From Pseudomonas putida (GTDB lineage Bacteria > Pseudomonadota > Gammaproteobacteria > Pseudomonadales > Pseudomonadaceae), in assembly GCF_025905425.1 (NCBI RefSeq), contig NZ_CP109603.1, positions 3,302,501 through 3,366,500 of the forward strand: DNA of 64,000 nucleotides. The letters run 5' to 3'. Both the position numbers and the translations under genes were made by a program. Below, piece after piece: positions 1 to 9,412 of this stretch. The notes beneath the pieces were generated by a model. The model was not told the origin of the DNA. It saw only the letters and a list, made by a program, of their open reading frames with translations, and ran no database searches. How positions within the stretch are numbered: the first letter of the stretch is position 1; the number at the start of each line of letters is the position of its first letter.

Positions 1-763
<763 letters not shown>

Positions 764-913
764 AATACTGCTTGGGTTTTTAAGAAACCCTAAACTTGGC
801 TCAGCAATCTCAAATGACTATGTGATTTCTCGCATGGTCACTTGTGATGCTGATAATCTTTGTGACTATCAGTCCATACTCACAAGCACCCACACGAATT
901 GCTTGATTCAATT

Positions 914-924
914 TGTTAAAGAGC
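914..924 (-). promoter_or_regulatory. rRNA antitermination boxA
   Basis: Minus-strand GCTCTTTAACA lies about 150 bases upstream of the 16S 5' end, inside the rRNA leader. It matches the boxA element that loads the Nus antitermination complex on rRNA transcripts. The surrounding leader (764-960) carries no protein gene. Confidence 0.85.
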
Positions 925-961
925 GTTTGGTTAAGAGCTTTTCGTCTCAACCGAGGCGCGC

Positions 962-989
962 ATTCTACGCTTTCCTCAGAACCTGTCAA
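962..989 (-). promoter_or_regulatory. rRNA promoter, 16S-proximal
   Basis: Minus-strand TTGACA (984-989), 16-base spacer, TAGAAT (962-967), then a GC-rich discriminator (GCGCGCC). The 16-base spacer and GC discriminator are typical of stringently controlled rRNA promoters. Confidence 0.7.
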
Positions 990-1071
990 GCGTTTATTTT
1001 GAAGTTTTTCGCGAGAATCTCGTTTAGCTTCAAACACTTAACTCGCTGCGATCTCTCGTAACGGGAGGCGA

Positions 1072-1099
1072 ATTCTACAGCGTTTAGAAGCGCTGTCAA
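1072..1099 (-). promoter_or_regulatory. rRNA promoter, middle
   Basis: Minus-strand TTGACA (1094-1099), 16-base spacer, TAGAAT (1072-1077), followed by a GC-rich CGCCTCCCG discriminator. Both boxes are identical to those of the promoter about 110 bases closer to the 16S gene. Confidence 0.75.
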
Positions 1100-1215
1100 C
1101 CACCATTTCAACCGCTGACGATCTTTCGATCGAAGCCCTTCCATCATCACCTGAATCGATTAACTCTTTGATACTCAAGGAGTTTTTCGTTCCAACTACG
1201 CCGGAAGTGGGGCGC

Positions 1216-1243
1216 ATTATAAGGGGATTCGAAACCCCGTCAA
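1216..1243 (-). promoter_or_regulatory. rRNA promoter, distal, with UP-like tract
   Basis: Minus-strand TTGACG (1238-1243), 16-base spacer, consensus TATAAT (1216-1221), followed by a GCGCCCC discriminator. The bases just upstream of the -35 (1244-1260) are AT-rich and resemble an UP element. It lies back to back with the rhtA gene. Confidence 0.75.
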
Positions 1244-1335
1244 CCTTTAATTTAAAGAAAGTGACACCTTGCCCTCCACCCCCGCAATTGCGCACTATAG
1301 TGCACACCTGCCCGTTCAAGGATCGCCGCCCAGAA

Positions 1336-2223
1336 ATGAACACCCAACCCCGCAGCCTGGCCGCCACCCTCTTCCCCATTGGCCTGCTGCTCATCGCCAT
1401 GGCATCTATACAGTCCGGTGCGTCACTGGCCAAAAGCATGTTCCCCATCATCGGCGCCCAGGGTACTACCGCGCTGCGCCTGATCTTCGCCAGCATTATC
1501 ATGCTACTGATCCTGCGCCCATGGCGTGTCCGTATGACCGCCAACACCCTGCGCAATGTCGTCATCTATGGCATGGCACTCGGCGGCATGAACTTCCTCT
1601 TCTATATGTCGCTGCAGACAGTGCCTATCGGCATTGCCGTGGCACTGGAGTTCACTGGCCCTCTCGCCGTGGCGATCTGCTCCTCTCGCCGCCCCATCGA
1701 CTTTGTCTGGATCGCCCTGGCGATTGCCGGCTTGCTGCTGTTGCTGCCGGCAGGCCATGGCGGGCAAGCGCTCGACCCGGTAGGCGCCGCCTATGCCTTG
1801 GGTGCAGGCGTGTGCTGGGCGCTCTACATCCTGTTCGGCCAACGCGCCGGAGCCGAGCACGGCATCCAGAGCGCCGCACTCGGGGTAGTGGTCGCCGCAC
1901 TCTTCGTAGCGCCTATCGGCGTGATCCACGCCGGCAGCGCATTGCTCACCCCCGCCGTGATCCCATTGGCCTTGGCTGTCGCGGTACTCTCCACCGCCCT
2001 GCCCTACAGCCTGGAAATGGTTGCCCTGACACGCATGCCAGCGCGCACCTTCGGTACGCTGATGAGTATCGAACCGGCGTTTGGCGCGCTCTCTGGCCTG
2101 CTGTTCCTCGGCGAGGTACTGAGTGCCACCCAATGGCTGGCGATTCTGGCCATCATCGTCGCGTCAGTGGGCACCACACTGTCCATGCGCCAAGCGCCCA
2201 CCCCAGCCGTCGCCGCCGACTGA
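1336..2223 (+). CDS. rhtA: RhtA-like threonine/homoserine exporter (DMT/EamA family)
   Basis: A 295-residue inner-membrane protein of the drug/metabolite transporter superfamily, with about ten hydrophobic helices in two EamA halves. Length and sequence character fit RhtA, which exports threonine and homoserine in E. coli; the substrate here is inferred. The start at 1336 (preceded by CCCAGAA) gives the family length. A longer reading from 1168 would run through the divergent rRNA promoter and was not used. The gene stands alone between the rRNA leader and a small lipoprotein gene. Base composition is like that of its neighbours. Confidence 0.85.
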   Translation: MNTQPRSLAATLFPIGLLLIAMASIQSGASLAKSMFPIIGAQGTTALRLIFASIIMLLILRPWRVRMTANTLRNVVIYGMALGGMNFLFYMSLQTVPIGIAVALEFTGPLAVAICSSRRPIDFVWIALAIAGLLLLLPAGHGGQALDPVGAAYALGAGVCWALYILFGQRAGAEHGIQSAALGVVVAALFVAPIGVIHAGSALLTPAVIPLALAVAVLSTALPYSLEMVALTRMPARTFGTLMSIEPAFGALSGLLFLGEVLSATQWLAILAIIVASVGTTLSMRQAPTPAVAAD

Positions 2224-2413
2224 TATGAGAAATATTTTCATTTGAGACGGGAATAGTGATTGTAGCGGCCCGCCTCGCTGATTAAGCTGTCACAGAATCA
2301 ACATCTTTACGCTATCTACTGGACCGAACACGGACGCTGGGGAAACTTCAGGACGAACCGAAGCGATAACGACAGGGCCAGACAGCTGATCCGCCCTGCA
2401 TTTAAGGACAGGA

Positions 2414-2695
2414 ATGAAACGTATTTTGCTCATCCTGGCCATCTTGGCTATTGCTGGATGTGCCGCCACGGCCAAGACTGAGGTCAAAAGGGGTAAGAAA
2501 GGCCTGCATATCAGTTGCTCTGGCCTTTCCTCGTCGTGGGACAACTGCTACAGCAAGGCCAAGACGTCCTGCAGCACACGTGGCTACAAGGTCATTGCGC
2601 GCTCGGGCGACACAGATGAAGAAGCAGGCGACTATCTGTTCGGCATCAATCCGGCTGGCTACACCAGCCGCAGCATGATCGTCATCTGCAAGTGA
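2414..2695 (+). CDS. small predicted lipoprotein, function unknown
   Basis: Encodes 93 residues. A short positively charged start and a hydrophobic stretch lead to a lipobox, LAIAGC, so the mature protein probably begins at Cys16 and is lipid-anchored. The mature part has four further cysteines (ISCSG, DNCYS, TSCST, VICK), which would allow two disulfides in the periplasm. An AGGACAGG ribosome site precedes the ATG, and a strong terminator follows 15 bases after the stop, so it is probably a monocistronic gene. The family was not recognised. Confidence 0.75.
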   Translation: MKRILLILAILAIAGCAATAKTEVKRGKKGLHISCSGLSSSWDNCYSKAKTSCSTRGYKVIARSGDTDEEAGDYLFGINPAGYTSRSMIVICK

Positions 2696-2710
2696 TGACC
2701 TCACGCAACT

Positions 2711-2742
2711 GAAAAAGGGCAGCGCGAACGCTGCCCTTTTTG
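2711..2742. terminator. bidirectional rho-independent terminator
   Basis: A perfect 13-base inverted repeat (AAAAAGGGCAGCG and its complement) has a four-base CGAA loop, with A and T runs on the two flanks. It can end transcription of the lipoprotein gene on the plus strand and of the aminopeptidase gene on the minus strand. Confidence 0.93.
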
Positions 2743-2753
2743 TTTGCTGACAA

Positions 2754-4565
2754 TCACAAAGGCGCGGTACGTGCCTGCAACCAGGTCAGGGCTTCGCCTT
2801 TCAGCAAAGGCGCAAGACGCTCACGCACCATAGCGTGGTAACCGTTCAGCCAGTCCAGTTCCTCCTTGGCGAGCAACTCGGGCAGCAGGCAGCGCGTGTC
2901 GATCGGGCAAAGGGTCAAGGTCTCGAAGTTCAGGAAATCACCGAAAGCACTCTTGCCCGTCTCGCGGCTAACCACCAGGTTCTCGATACGAACGCCCCAC
3001 TCCCGTGGCCGGTAAGTGCCCGGCTCGATCGAACTGATCATGCCTGCCTGCATCGCAGTCTGCGGCGTGGGCGCCGCTTGATAGGCGATCACCTGCGGCC
3101 CCTCATGCACGTTCATGAAGTAGCCCACCCCATGACCGGTACCGTGGCCATAATCCACCTGATCCGCCCAGATCGGCGCCCGCGCAATGGCATCGAGCAG
3201 TGGCGAGAGAATCCCGCGCGGGAAGGTGGCGCGCGACAGCGCAATCATGCCCTTGAGCACGCGCGTGCAATCCTGCTTCTGCGCATACGTCGGGTTACCG
3301 ACCGGCACCATCCGGGTAATGTCCGTGGTGCCCCCCAGGTACTGCCCACCCGAATCAATCAGCAGCAAACCGTCACCTTCGATGGTCGCATGCGACTGCT
3401 CGGTGGCGCGGTAGTGAGGCATCGCACCGTTGCCGTTGAAGGCCGCAATGGTCGAGAAGCTTAGCGACACGAAGTCTGGACGACGCGCACGCGCTGCGCT
3501 CAGTTGCTCATCGACCGTCAACTCGGTGATGGTCTCTCGACCCAGGCTTGCTTCAAACCAGGCGAAGAACTCGCACAAGGCGGCGCCATCCTCCTCCATG
3601 GCCCGGCGAATGTGCACAAGATCTTCCACACGCTTGCACGACTTGCTCAGGGTGGTGGGGTTGACCCCCTCGACCAGTTCGACGCCAGGGCCCAGGTTTT
3701 CCAGCAGGCCGCAGGTAACCCGCGCGGGGTCAACCAGCAGCCGGGCTCCTGACGGCACCGCACCCAGGGCGCTGCCTATCTCGGCATAGTCACGCACCTC
3801 GATGCCGTCAACCGCAAGCACGTGACGCAGATGATCATCGACCTTGTCCCGCCCCACGAACACCGTCGCCTGCTGCTGACTGATCAGGGCGAAGGAAACA
3901 AAGACCGGGTTGTAGGACACGTCGCTGCCGCGCAGATTGAACAGCCAGGCGATGTCATCCAGGGTGGCGATGAAGTGCCAGTCGGCGCCCTTGGCCTGCA
4001 AGCTTTCGCGTAGCTGGGCGAGCTTGTCTGCCCGGTTCTGCGTGGCATGCGGTGGCAAGTGTTGATAAACCGGGTTGCTCGGCAGCGACGGGCGGCCCTC
4101 CCCCCAAACCTCGCCAAGCAAGTCCTTGTCGGTAATCAGCCTCACCTCCCGGGCCTTCAGGCGCTCCCCCAGCAGTCGCGCCGACGCCAAGGCCATGACA
4201 GCACCGTCTACCGCAACAGCGCCCTTGAGTTCGATGTGCTCACCCAGCCACTCCAGCGCGCCCGGCTTGCCGGGCAGCAGCTTCATCAGTTCGATGCCAC
4301 TGCCTGCCAGCTCGTTCTCGGCCTGCTCCCAGTAGCGGCTGTCGACCCAGAGCCCGGCAAAGCCTGCCGTGACCACCAAGGTGCCGACCGACCCGTAGAA
4401 ACCGGACAGCCATTGACGCCCCTGCCAGAAGCCGGGCAGGTATTCGGAAAGATGCGGGTCTGCCGATGGCACCAGCAGCGCATCGATGCCCTCTGCGGCC
4501 ATTGCCTGGCGCACGCGCGCCAGGCGCTCCGGCACACCTTGCTCAATCGAGGTCTGAACGTTCAT
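2754..4565 (-). CDS. pepP: Xaa-Pro aminopeptidase (aminopeptidase P, M24B)
   Basis: A 603-residue cytoplasmic metallopeptidase that removes an N-terminal residue preceding proline. Two creatinase-like N-terminal domains precede the pita-bread catalytic domain. The five metal ligands are visible: Asp in LLIDSGG, Asp in GTTDITR, His in GHGTGHGVG, Glu in SSIEPGTY and Glu in RIENLV. The length matches the roughly 600-residue long form rather than the 440-residue E. coli PepP. The ATG at 4565 has AGGAG seven bases upstream; an upstream in-frame extension is non-family and was dropped. It converges on the lipoprotein gene and shares their terminator. Confidence 0.93.
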   Translation of the reverse strand: MNVQTSIEQGVPERLARVRQAMAAEGIDALLVPSADPHLSEYLPGFWQGRQWLSGFYGSVGTLVVTAGFAGLWVDSRYWEQAENELAGSGIELMKLLPGKPGALEWLGEHIELKGAVAVDGAVMALASARLLGERLKAREVRLITDKDLLGEVWGEGRPSLPSNPVYQHLPPHATQNRADKLAQLRESLQAKGADWHFIATLDDIAWLFNLRGSDVSYNPVFVSFALISQQQATVFVGRDKVDDHLRHVLAVDGIEVRDYAEIGSALGAVPSGARLLVDPARVTCGLLENLGPGVELVEGVNPTTLSKSCKRVEDLVHIRRAMEEDGAALCEFFAWFEASLGRETITELTVDEQLSAARARRPDFVSLSFSTIAAFNGNGAMPHYRATEQSHATIEGDGLLLIDSGGQYLGGTTDITRMVPVGNPTYAQKQDCTRVLKGMIALSRATFPRGILSPLLDAIARAPIWADQVDYGHGTGHGVGYFMNVHEGPQVIAYQAAPTPQTAMQAGMISSIEPGTYRPREWGVRIENLVVSRETGKSAFGDFLNFETLTLCPIDTRCLLPELLAKEELDWLNGYHAMVRERLAPLLKGEALTWLQARTAPL

Positions 4566-4791
4566 GCGCACTCCTGCGAAAACATCTCTGCTAATCCAGA
4601 CTGTGGATAATGGAACAGCCATCAGAGCCCTGCAATCGCGGCGACCGGCTAGCCGCAGCCAATGCCCGGCACGCCCTCTGCAATCAAGACATTTCCTACA
4701 GCAGAACCAGGACCACCGATCACATCCTGATGAACTTCCACAAAGCGCTGGCTTCACACACAGTACATTCATAGCAGACAGGCCAACCAAC

Positions 4792-5904
4792 ATGCCCGCT
4801 GCCTGCGACTCGAAAACCGGCGTGGTGCTGCTTGACACCCGCGAACACACACCTGACCACGAACATGCCGTTCACCTCAAGCTCGCCGATGGCCTGGCTC
4901 AGTTGCTCGGCTGCCCACACATAGAACCTGCCCAGCCTGCCACGGCTACAGACCGCTACTACTATTTACCGACCGAAACGCTAGTCGACCCACAGCGCCA
5001 TGCCGCCATGGGCATTCGTACCGAGCAAGACCTGTTCGGCGGACTGGTCGCTTACCCCTACATGGCAACCAAGGCGATCTCCCATCCGCTGCCGGCCGAC
5101 GCCAGCTTCCCGCCAGGCTGGACCGACGCCTTCGCCCTGCAGGCCAGCGATGCGCTGCTGCGTGGCTACACCGTGTTCAGCAAAACCGATGCCCGCAACG
5201 CCGCACGCTTGCTGCTGCGCGATGGCCCGCTGCGCGTCAAGCCCGTGCTGGCTTGTGCCGGTCGCGGACAACAGGTCATCGACACGGCGGATGCGCTGGA
5301 GCCTTTGCTCGCCGACATGGATGACCAGGCCCTGGCCGTCTGGGGGCTGGTGCTCGAAGAGGACCTGAGCGAGGTACAGACCTTCAGCGTCGGTCAGGTC
5401 CGGGTCGCCGGCCTGACCTGCAGCTATCACGGCACCCAGCAGCTGACGCACGACCACCAGGGCACGGAAGTCTACGGCGGCTCAGACCTGGTCGTGGTAC
5501 GCGGTGATTACCAGGCACTGCTGCAGTTGCCGATGGAAGATCACCTGCGCCTGGCGATCAACCAGGCAATGGCCTACGAACGGGCGGCCGAGCAGCACTT
5601 CCCGGGCTTTGTGGCATCACGGCGCAACTATGACATCGCTCGCGGCACGACCGCTCAAGGCCACCTGCGCAGCGGCGTGCTTGAGCAATCCTGGCGCCTG
5701 GGGGGCGCCAGCAGTGCAGAACTCCTTGCCCTGCAAGCCTTCACCGATGAGCCAACGCTGCAACGGGTTCGCGCTTCCACCCATGAAGTGTTCGGTACGC
5801 CCGACTTGCCCACTGACGCCACCCTCTTCTACCAAGGAATCGACAGTGAACTCGGACAATTCAGCAAATTTGCGCGGATTCGCGAACATGACCATTCAGA
5901 GTGA
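4792..5904 (+). CDS. DUF3182 family protein, possible ATP-grasp enzyme
   Basis: Encodes 370 residues of the Pseudomonas DUF3182 type. The middle and C-terminal halves read like an ATP-grasp fold: a candidate phosphate-binding lysine and glycine-rich loop in RVKPVLACAGRGQQVI, then a hydrophobic strand with paired glutamates in LVLEEDLSEVQTFSVG. This assignment is inference, and the substrate is unknown. The start at 4792 was chosen because residues upstream look non-coding; its ribosome site is weak. The 3' end overlaps the next gene by 17 bases, so the two are translationally coupled and probably act together. The gene is divergent from pepP. Confidence 0.75.
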   Translation: MPAACDSKTGVVLLDTREHTPDHEHAVHLKLADGLAQLLGCPHIEPAQPATATDRYYYLPTETLVDPQRHAAMGIRTEQDLFGGLVAYPYMATKAISHPLPADASFPPGWTDAFALQASDALLRGYTVFSKTDARNAARLLLRDGPLRVKPVLACAGRGQQVIDTADALEPLLADMDDQALAVWGLVLEEDLSEVQTFSVGQVRVAGLTCSYHGTQQLTHDHQGTEVYGGSDLVVVRGDYQALLQLPMEDHLRLAINQAMAYERAAEQHFPGFVASRRNYDIARGTTAQGHLRSGVLEQSWRLGGASSAELLALQAFTDEPTLQRVRASTHEVFGTPDLPTDATLFYQGIDSELGQFSKFARIREHDHSE

Positions 5905-6658
5905 GACCATCGAGCTGCACGTCGAAAATGACAGCATCGTCGGCACCCTGGTCAGCCCTGGCAGCAAGATGCCAGGCATGCTCTTCGTCCACGGCTGGGG
6001 CGGCAGCCAGCAGCGCGATCTGGCCCGTGCCCGGCATATCACCGGGCTTGGCTGCGTGTGCATGACCTTCGACCTGCGCGGGCACGAGAAAACCGAGAGC
6101 CAACGCCTTACCGTCACGCGCGCACAGAACCTCAATGATTTGCTGGCAGCCTATGACCGCCTGGCCAGCCATCCGTCCGTGGACAGCAGTGCCATTGCCA
6201 TCATCGGCAGCAGTTACGGTGGCTACCTTGCCACCTTGCTGACCCGGCTGCGGCCCGTGAAGTGGCTGGCACTGCGGGTGCCGGCCATGTATTGGGACGA
6301 CGAGTGGGACAGGCCCAAGCAAACCCTCGACCGGCAGCGGCTGAACGCCTATCGCCAGCGCCAGCTTGGCCCGGCGGACAACCGCGCCCTGGCCGCCTGC
6401 GCCGAATTCGGCGGCGATGTGTTACTGGTGGAGTCCGAACAAGACGATTATGTGCCCCACAGCACACTGATGAGCTACCGCTCGGCATTCATCAGCGCCC
6501 ACTCGCTGACCCACCGCATCGTCGACGGCGCCGACCACGCGCTGTCTAGCGAAGAAAACCAAAAAGCCTACAGTTCAATCCTCGCCGCCTGGATCAGCGA
6601 GATGGTCGTCGGTGCACGCCTGGACCGCTACCCGCACTACGCGCCCTGGTATGCCTGA
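5888..6658 (+). CDS. alpha/beta hydrolase (dienelactone hydrolase/acylpeptidase-like)
   Basis: A 256-residue serine hydrolase without a signal peptide. FVHGWGGS forms the oxyanion region, GSSYGGY carries the nucleophilic serine, and the likely acid and base are Asp in ESEQDDYVPH and His in DGADHAL. The start lies 17 bases inside the upstream DUF3182 gene. The 3' end overlaps a convergent small gene by 22 bases. The natural substrate is not evident; coupling to DUF3182 suggests that both work on the same metabolite. Confidence 0.85.
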   Translation: MTIQSETIELHVENDSIVGTLVSPGSKMPGMLFVHGWGGSQQRDLARARHITGLGCVCMTFDLRGHEKTESQRLTVTRAQNLNDLLAAYDRLASHPSVDSSAIAIIGSSYGGYLATLLTRLRPVKWLALRVPAMYWDDEWDRPKQTLDRQRLNAYRQRQLGPADNRALAACAEFGGDVLLVESEQDDYVPHSTLMSYRSAFISAHSLTHRIVDGADHALSSEENQKAYSSILAAWISEMVVGARLDRYPHYAPWYA

Positions 6659-7017
6659 GGCTCGCCGACCTGGCAGTGCAAGCCGCCATCGGCACCGCGC
6701 ACGAGGCTGCGCAGTGCCTGGTAGGCAGCAAAGTTGACGCCACGTGCCTGGTGCTGGCACAGCAGGTCGAGGAAGGGTTCCTCGACGAAGCTCGCCGCCG
6801 CCGCCACCCATGCCTGGCGCGATTGCCATTGCAGACACTGCAATACCCGGCTGCCATCGTCGCTGGCCTGGATACTCACGCCCTGCAAGCCTTCACAGCG
6901 CGCTGCCAATTGCTCGCTGCGCGCCACCAGCGCCTGGGCCAACGCCACTTGGCGCATGGCCGGCACTTCATACTCGATCATCTGGGTAAACCACAGAGAA
7001 TGAGGCATTGCCCTCAT
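6637..7017 (-). CDS. small ABM/dimeric alpha-beta barrel-like protein
   Basis: Encodes 126 residues, with the look of an antibiotic-biosynthesis-monooxygenase-type ferredoxin-like fold: an N-terminal beta strand (FTQMIEYEV), a long helix, a strand containing VSIQASDDGSRVLQCLQW, and a WVAAAASFVEEPFL helix. The ATG at 7017 has AAGGAG seven bases upstream; an ATG three codons later is possible. Its 3' end overlaps the hydrolase gene on the other strand by 22 bases. The fold assignment is moderate and the function unknown. Confidence 0.65.
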   Translation of the reverse strand: MRAMPHSLWFTQMIEYEVPAMRQVALAQALVARSEQLAARCEGLQGVSIQASDDGSRVLQCLQWQSRQAWVAAAASFVEEPFLDLLCQHQARGVNFAAYQALRSLVRGADGGLHCQVGEPQAYQGA

Positions 7018-7127
7018 GAACAGTCTCCTTGCTCTGGACGCTATCTGCGTGATGGTGAGCAGGGTAAGACCTCAAGTTAAGTCAAGGTCAAGTGGTTTTT
7101 CCGCCACCCGACACACCCAGCCTTGGC

Positions 7128-8111
7128 CTAAGCTGAAACCGCGAAGCGGCGTCGGTAGTCACTGGGGGTCATACCGGTGATGCGCTGAAACACCTTTCGA
7201 AACGCTCCCGGGTCCTGATAGCCGACACCCCAGGCAATCTGCTCGACACTGCGCCGGGTAAATTCCAGCAACCGACAGGCGCGCCCTACCCTGACTTGCT
7301 GGCAATACTCAGTCGGCCGCAAACCGGTGGCAGCGCGAAAGCGCCGCAGAAAGGTCCGCTCTTCCAGACCTGCACACGAAGCCATGGCTGCCAGGTCCGC
7401 GTCCTGCCCACCGCTGCCCTGCAACCAGTGCTGCACCTTGAGCACCGCCTCGTCGCCATGGTCGAGGCGGGGGTGGAACAACGCCCCAGGCAACGGCGCT
7501 ATGACCGGCTCGACCGCCAGGTAACGAGCGGTCTCGCAGGCCACTGTCGCCCCCAGAAACCGCTCAAGCAGGCGTAACCCCAAGTCGGTCCAGGCCATCA
7601 ACCCGGCTGAGGTCATGATGTCACCGTCGTCCAGTAGCGGTTGGTTGGTCTCCACCCGCACCTTGGGGAAGCGCTGCGCAAGTGCTTGTACGTAGTTCCA
7701 GTGGGTACAGGCCGGGCGCCCGTCGAGCAGCCCGCTGGCCGCGATGAAAAACACGCCGATGCACACCGACGCCAGCACCGTGCCGCGCCCATGTAACTGG
7801 CTTAACGACGCGCGATGGCGCGCGAGCAGTTCCGCGTGCGGCGCCGCCTCCAGGCTCGGCGGAATGATCAGCACACGCAACTCAGGGGCGACATCGGCTT
7901 GGCTATCCTCAACCCGCTGCAGCAACCCGGCATCATCGAGCTGCCAGTGGCTGACGCGAATCTGCGGCAACTCGACAGCGCCCAGCTCGGCGGCAACCCG
8001 GTTGGCCACCGTGAACAGGTCGGCCAGGCCATGCACGGCCGCACGCTGCGCCCCAGGGTAGAGCAGCAGGCCGATGTCCAGGCTGGAAGGGTTGTCAGTT
8101 TTTGCCCTCAT
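7128..8111 (-). CDS. GlxA-type AraC family transcriptional regulator
   Basis: Encodes 327 residues. The N-terminal 190 or so form a DJ-1/PfpI (class I amidotransferase-like) domain, with a cysteine in the SVCIGVFFIAASGLLDG nucleophile elbow. The C-terminal 100 form the double helix-turn-helix AraC domain (from MASCAGLEERTFLRRF to GMTPSDYRRRF). Proteins of this type sense small metabolites or act on quaternary amine pathways. The gene is divergent from an isochorismatase-family hydrolase gene, the most likely target. The ATG at 8111 was chosen over a start 12 codons upstream because it aligns with the family's N-terminus. Confidence 0.88.
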   Translation of the reverse strand: MRAKTDNPSSLDIGLLLYPGAQRAAVHGLADLFTVANRVAAELGAVELPQIRVSHWQLDDAGLLQRVEDSQADVAPELRVLIIPPSLEAAPHAELLARHRASLSQLHGRGTVLASVCIGVFFIAASGLLDGRPACTHWNYVQALAQRFPKVRVETNQPLLDDGDIMTSAGLMAWTDLGLRLLERFLGATVACETARYLAVEPVIAPLPGALFHPRLDHGDEAVLKVQHWLQGSGGQDADLAAMASCAGLEERTFLRRFRAATGLRPTEYCQQVRVGRACRLLEFTRRSVEQIAWGVGYQDPGAFRKVFQRITGMTPSDYRRRFAVSA

Positions 8112-8193
8112 TGTGTCGGTCGTGCCAATCCTCAGGTCGATGCACACAGCCTATAACTATCGTCAGCCAACGACTACTGCCGCAGGAGGCAAC

Positions 8194-8742
8194 ATGAGCA
8201 AGCAAGCGCTGATCATCATCGACATCCAGAATGACTATTTCCCAGGCGGCAAATGGGCCCTCGACGGCGCAGACCAGGCAGCCGACAACGCCGCCCGGCT
8301 ATTGGCAGCCGCCCGCGAACGAGGCGATCTGGTGGTGCATGTACGGCATGAATTCGAAAGCGCCGATGCGCCGTTCTTCGCACCGAACTCAGCCGGCGCG
8401 GCCATCCATGCCAAGGTCGAACCCCGGGCTGGCGAGCCGGTGGTGCTCAAGCACAAGGTCAATGCGTTTCTCGGCACCGACCTCAAGCAGACGCTGGACC
8501 AGCAGGGCGTTCAAGCCCTGACCATCGTCGGCAGCATGAGCCACATGTGCATCGACGCGGCCACCCGCGCCGCCGCCGATTATGGCTACGAGGTGACCGT
8601 GGCTCACGATGCCTGCGCGACCTTGCCCCTGGAATTCGCTGGCAAACAGGTGCCAGCGGCCCATGTGCACGACTCGGCGATGGCCGCCCTGGCGTTTGCC
8701 TATGCCAAGGTGGTCAAGACCGATGAGCTGCTGGGCGGCTGA
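8194..8742 (+). CDS. isochorismatase-family cysteine hydrolase
   Basis: Encodes 182 residues with the full catalytic triad of the family: Asp10 in IDIQNDYF, Lys in VVLKHKVNAF, and Cys119 in SHMCIDA. Such enzymes hydrolyse amides or similar C-N bonds (nicotinamidase-like, N-carbamoyl). The GSMSHMCIDAATR stretch is the typical cis-peptide/cysteine segment. A clear AGGAGG ribosome site precedes the ATG at 8194. The divergent GlxA-type regulator suggests inducible expression, but the substrate cannot be read from the sequence. Confidence 0.88.
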   Translation: MSKQALIIIDIQNDYFPGGKWALDGADQAADNAARLLAAARERGDLVVHVRHEFESADAPFFAPNSAGAAIHAKVEPRAGEPVVLKHKVNAFLGTDLKQTLDQQGVQALTIVGSMSHMCIDAATRAAADYGYEVTVAHDACATLPLEFAGKQVPAAHVHDSAMAALAFAYAKVVKTDELLGG

Positions 8743-8765
8743 TTGAAGCAGCCCCTGGCAGGCGA

Positions 8766-9329
8766 TCAGATCACCACGTTGCGAACAAAGCGCACAGCCA
8801 CGGCGCCATCGTTGCGATAGGCATAGCGGCAGTTGCTCGGAAACACATGGAACTGGCCGACCTGCAGGCGATGCTCGGCCTCTTCGATAACCAGCGTGAG
8901 CTGGCCTTCGGCGACGTAGATCTGCTCGCTCCAGCCATCGGCATCGGCCTCGCTGACATAACACTCGCCCGGTGCCAAGGTCCATTCCCAAAGCTCGACC
9001 TCACGCCGGGCGGTGCTGCTCCCCAGCAGCACCGCCCGGCTTTGCGGATGTTCACCGGCCCAGGCCAGCTCATCGATGCGGCTCGGGTCGCGTTGCTCGG
9101 GTGCCTGGATCAAGGTACTGAATGCCACGCCCAAGGCTTCTGCAATCAGGTCGAGGGTGGTGAGGCTGACATTCTTCTCACCCGCCTCAATCGCCACCAG
9201 CATCCGCCGGCTGACACCAGAGCGCTCGGCCAAGGCTGACTGGCTCATACCCGCAGCGTGACGCAGGCTGCGCACATTAAGGCTGACATGCTGCAACACC
9301 GATGCTCGGTGTGTGGAATTTTTGTGCAC
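8766..9329 (-). CDS. XRE-family regulator with C-terminal cupin domain
   Basis: Encodes 187 residues. An N-terminal Cro/CI helix-turn-helix (about residues 16-70, with MSQSALAERSGVSRRML as the recognition region) is joined to a small cupin sensor (about residues 105-185, with APGECYVSEADADGW and VGQFHVFPSNCRY). This architecture is common in regulators of amine, sugar or efflux genes. It is divergent from a DMT exporter gene across 83 bases, so it probably controls that exporter and itself. It converges on the isochorismatase gene. Confidence 0.9.
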   Translation of the reverse strand: MHKNSTHRASVLQHVSLNVRSLRHAAGMSQSALAERSGVSRRMLVAIEAGEKNVSLTTLDLIAEALGVAFSTLIQAPEQRDPSRIDELAWAGEHPQSRAVLLGSSTARREVELWEWTLAPGECYVSEADADGWSEQIYVAEGQLTLVIEEAEHRLQVGQFHVFPSNCRYAYRNDGAVAVRFVRNVVI

Positions 9330-9412
9330 TCTATTGCTCGCTGGTCGTGGCTGCGCAGTATACTGCCCACTTTGCGCAGATTGTGCGCCGCCCCTTCCGA
9401 GTGTGCAAGACC

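Noticed and set aside
764-960. Search for tRNA genes near the rRNA operon
   Set aside because: Only the 5' side of the operon is in the window; no cloverleaf-like sequence was seen in the leader. The internal spacer tRNAs would lie outside.
1269-2228. Second plus-strand frame overlapping rhtA
   Set aside because: Arg/His/Pro-rich +1 shadow of the membrane protein gene, without membrane helices or a start signal of its own.
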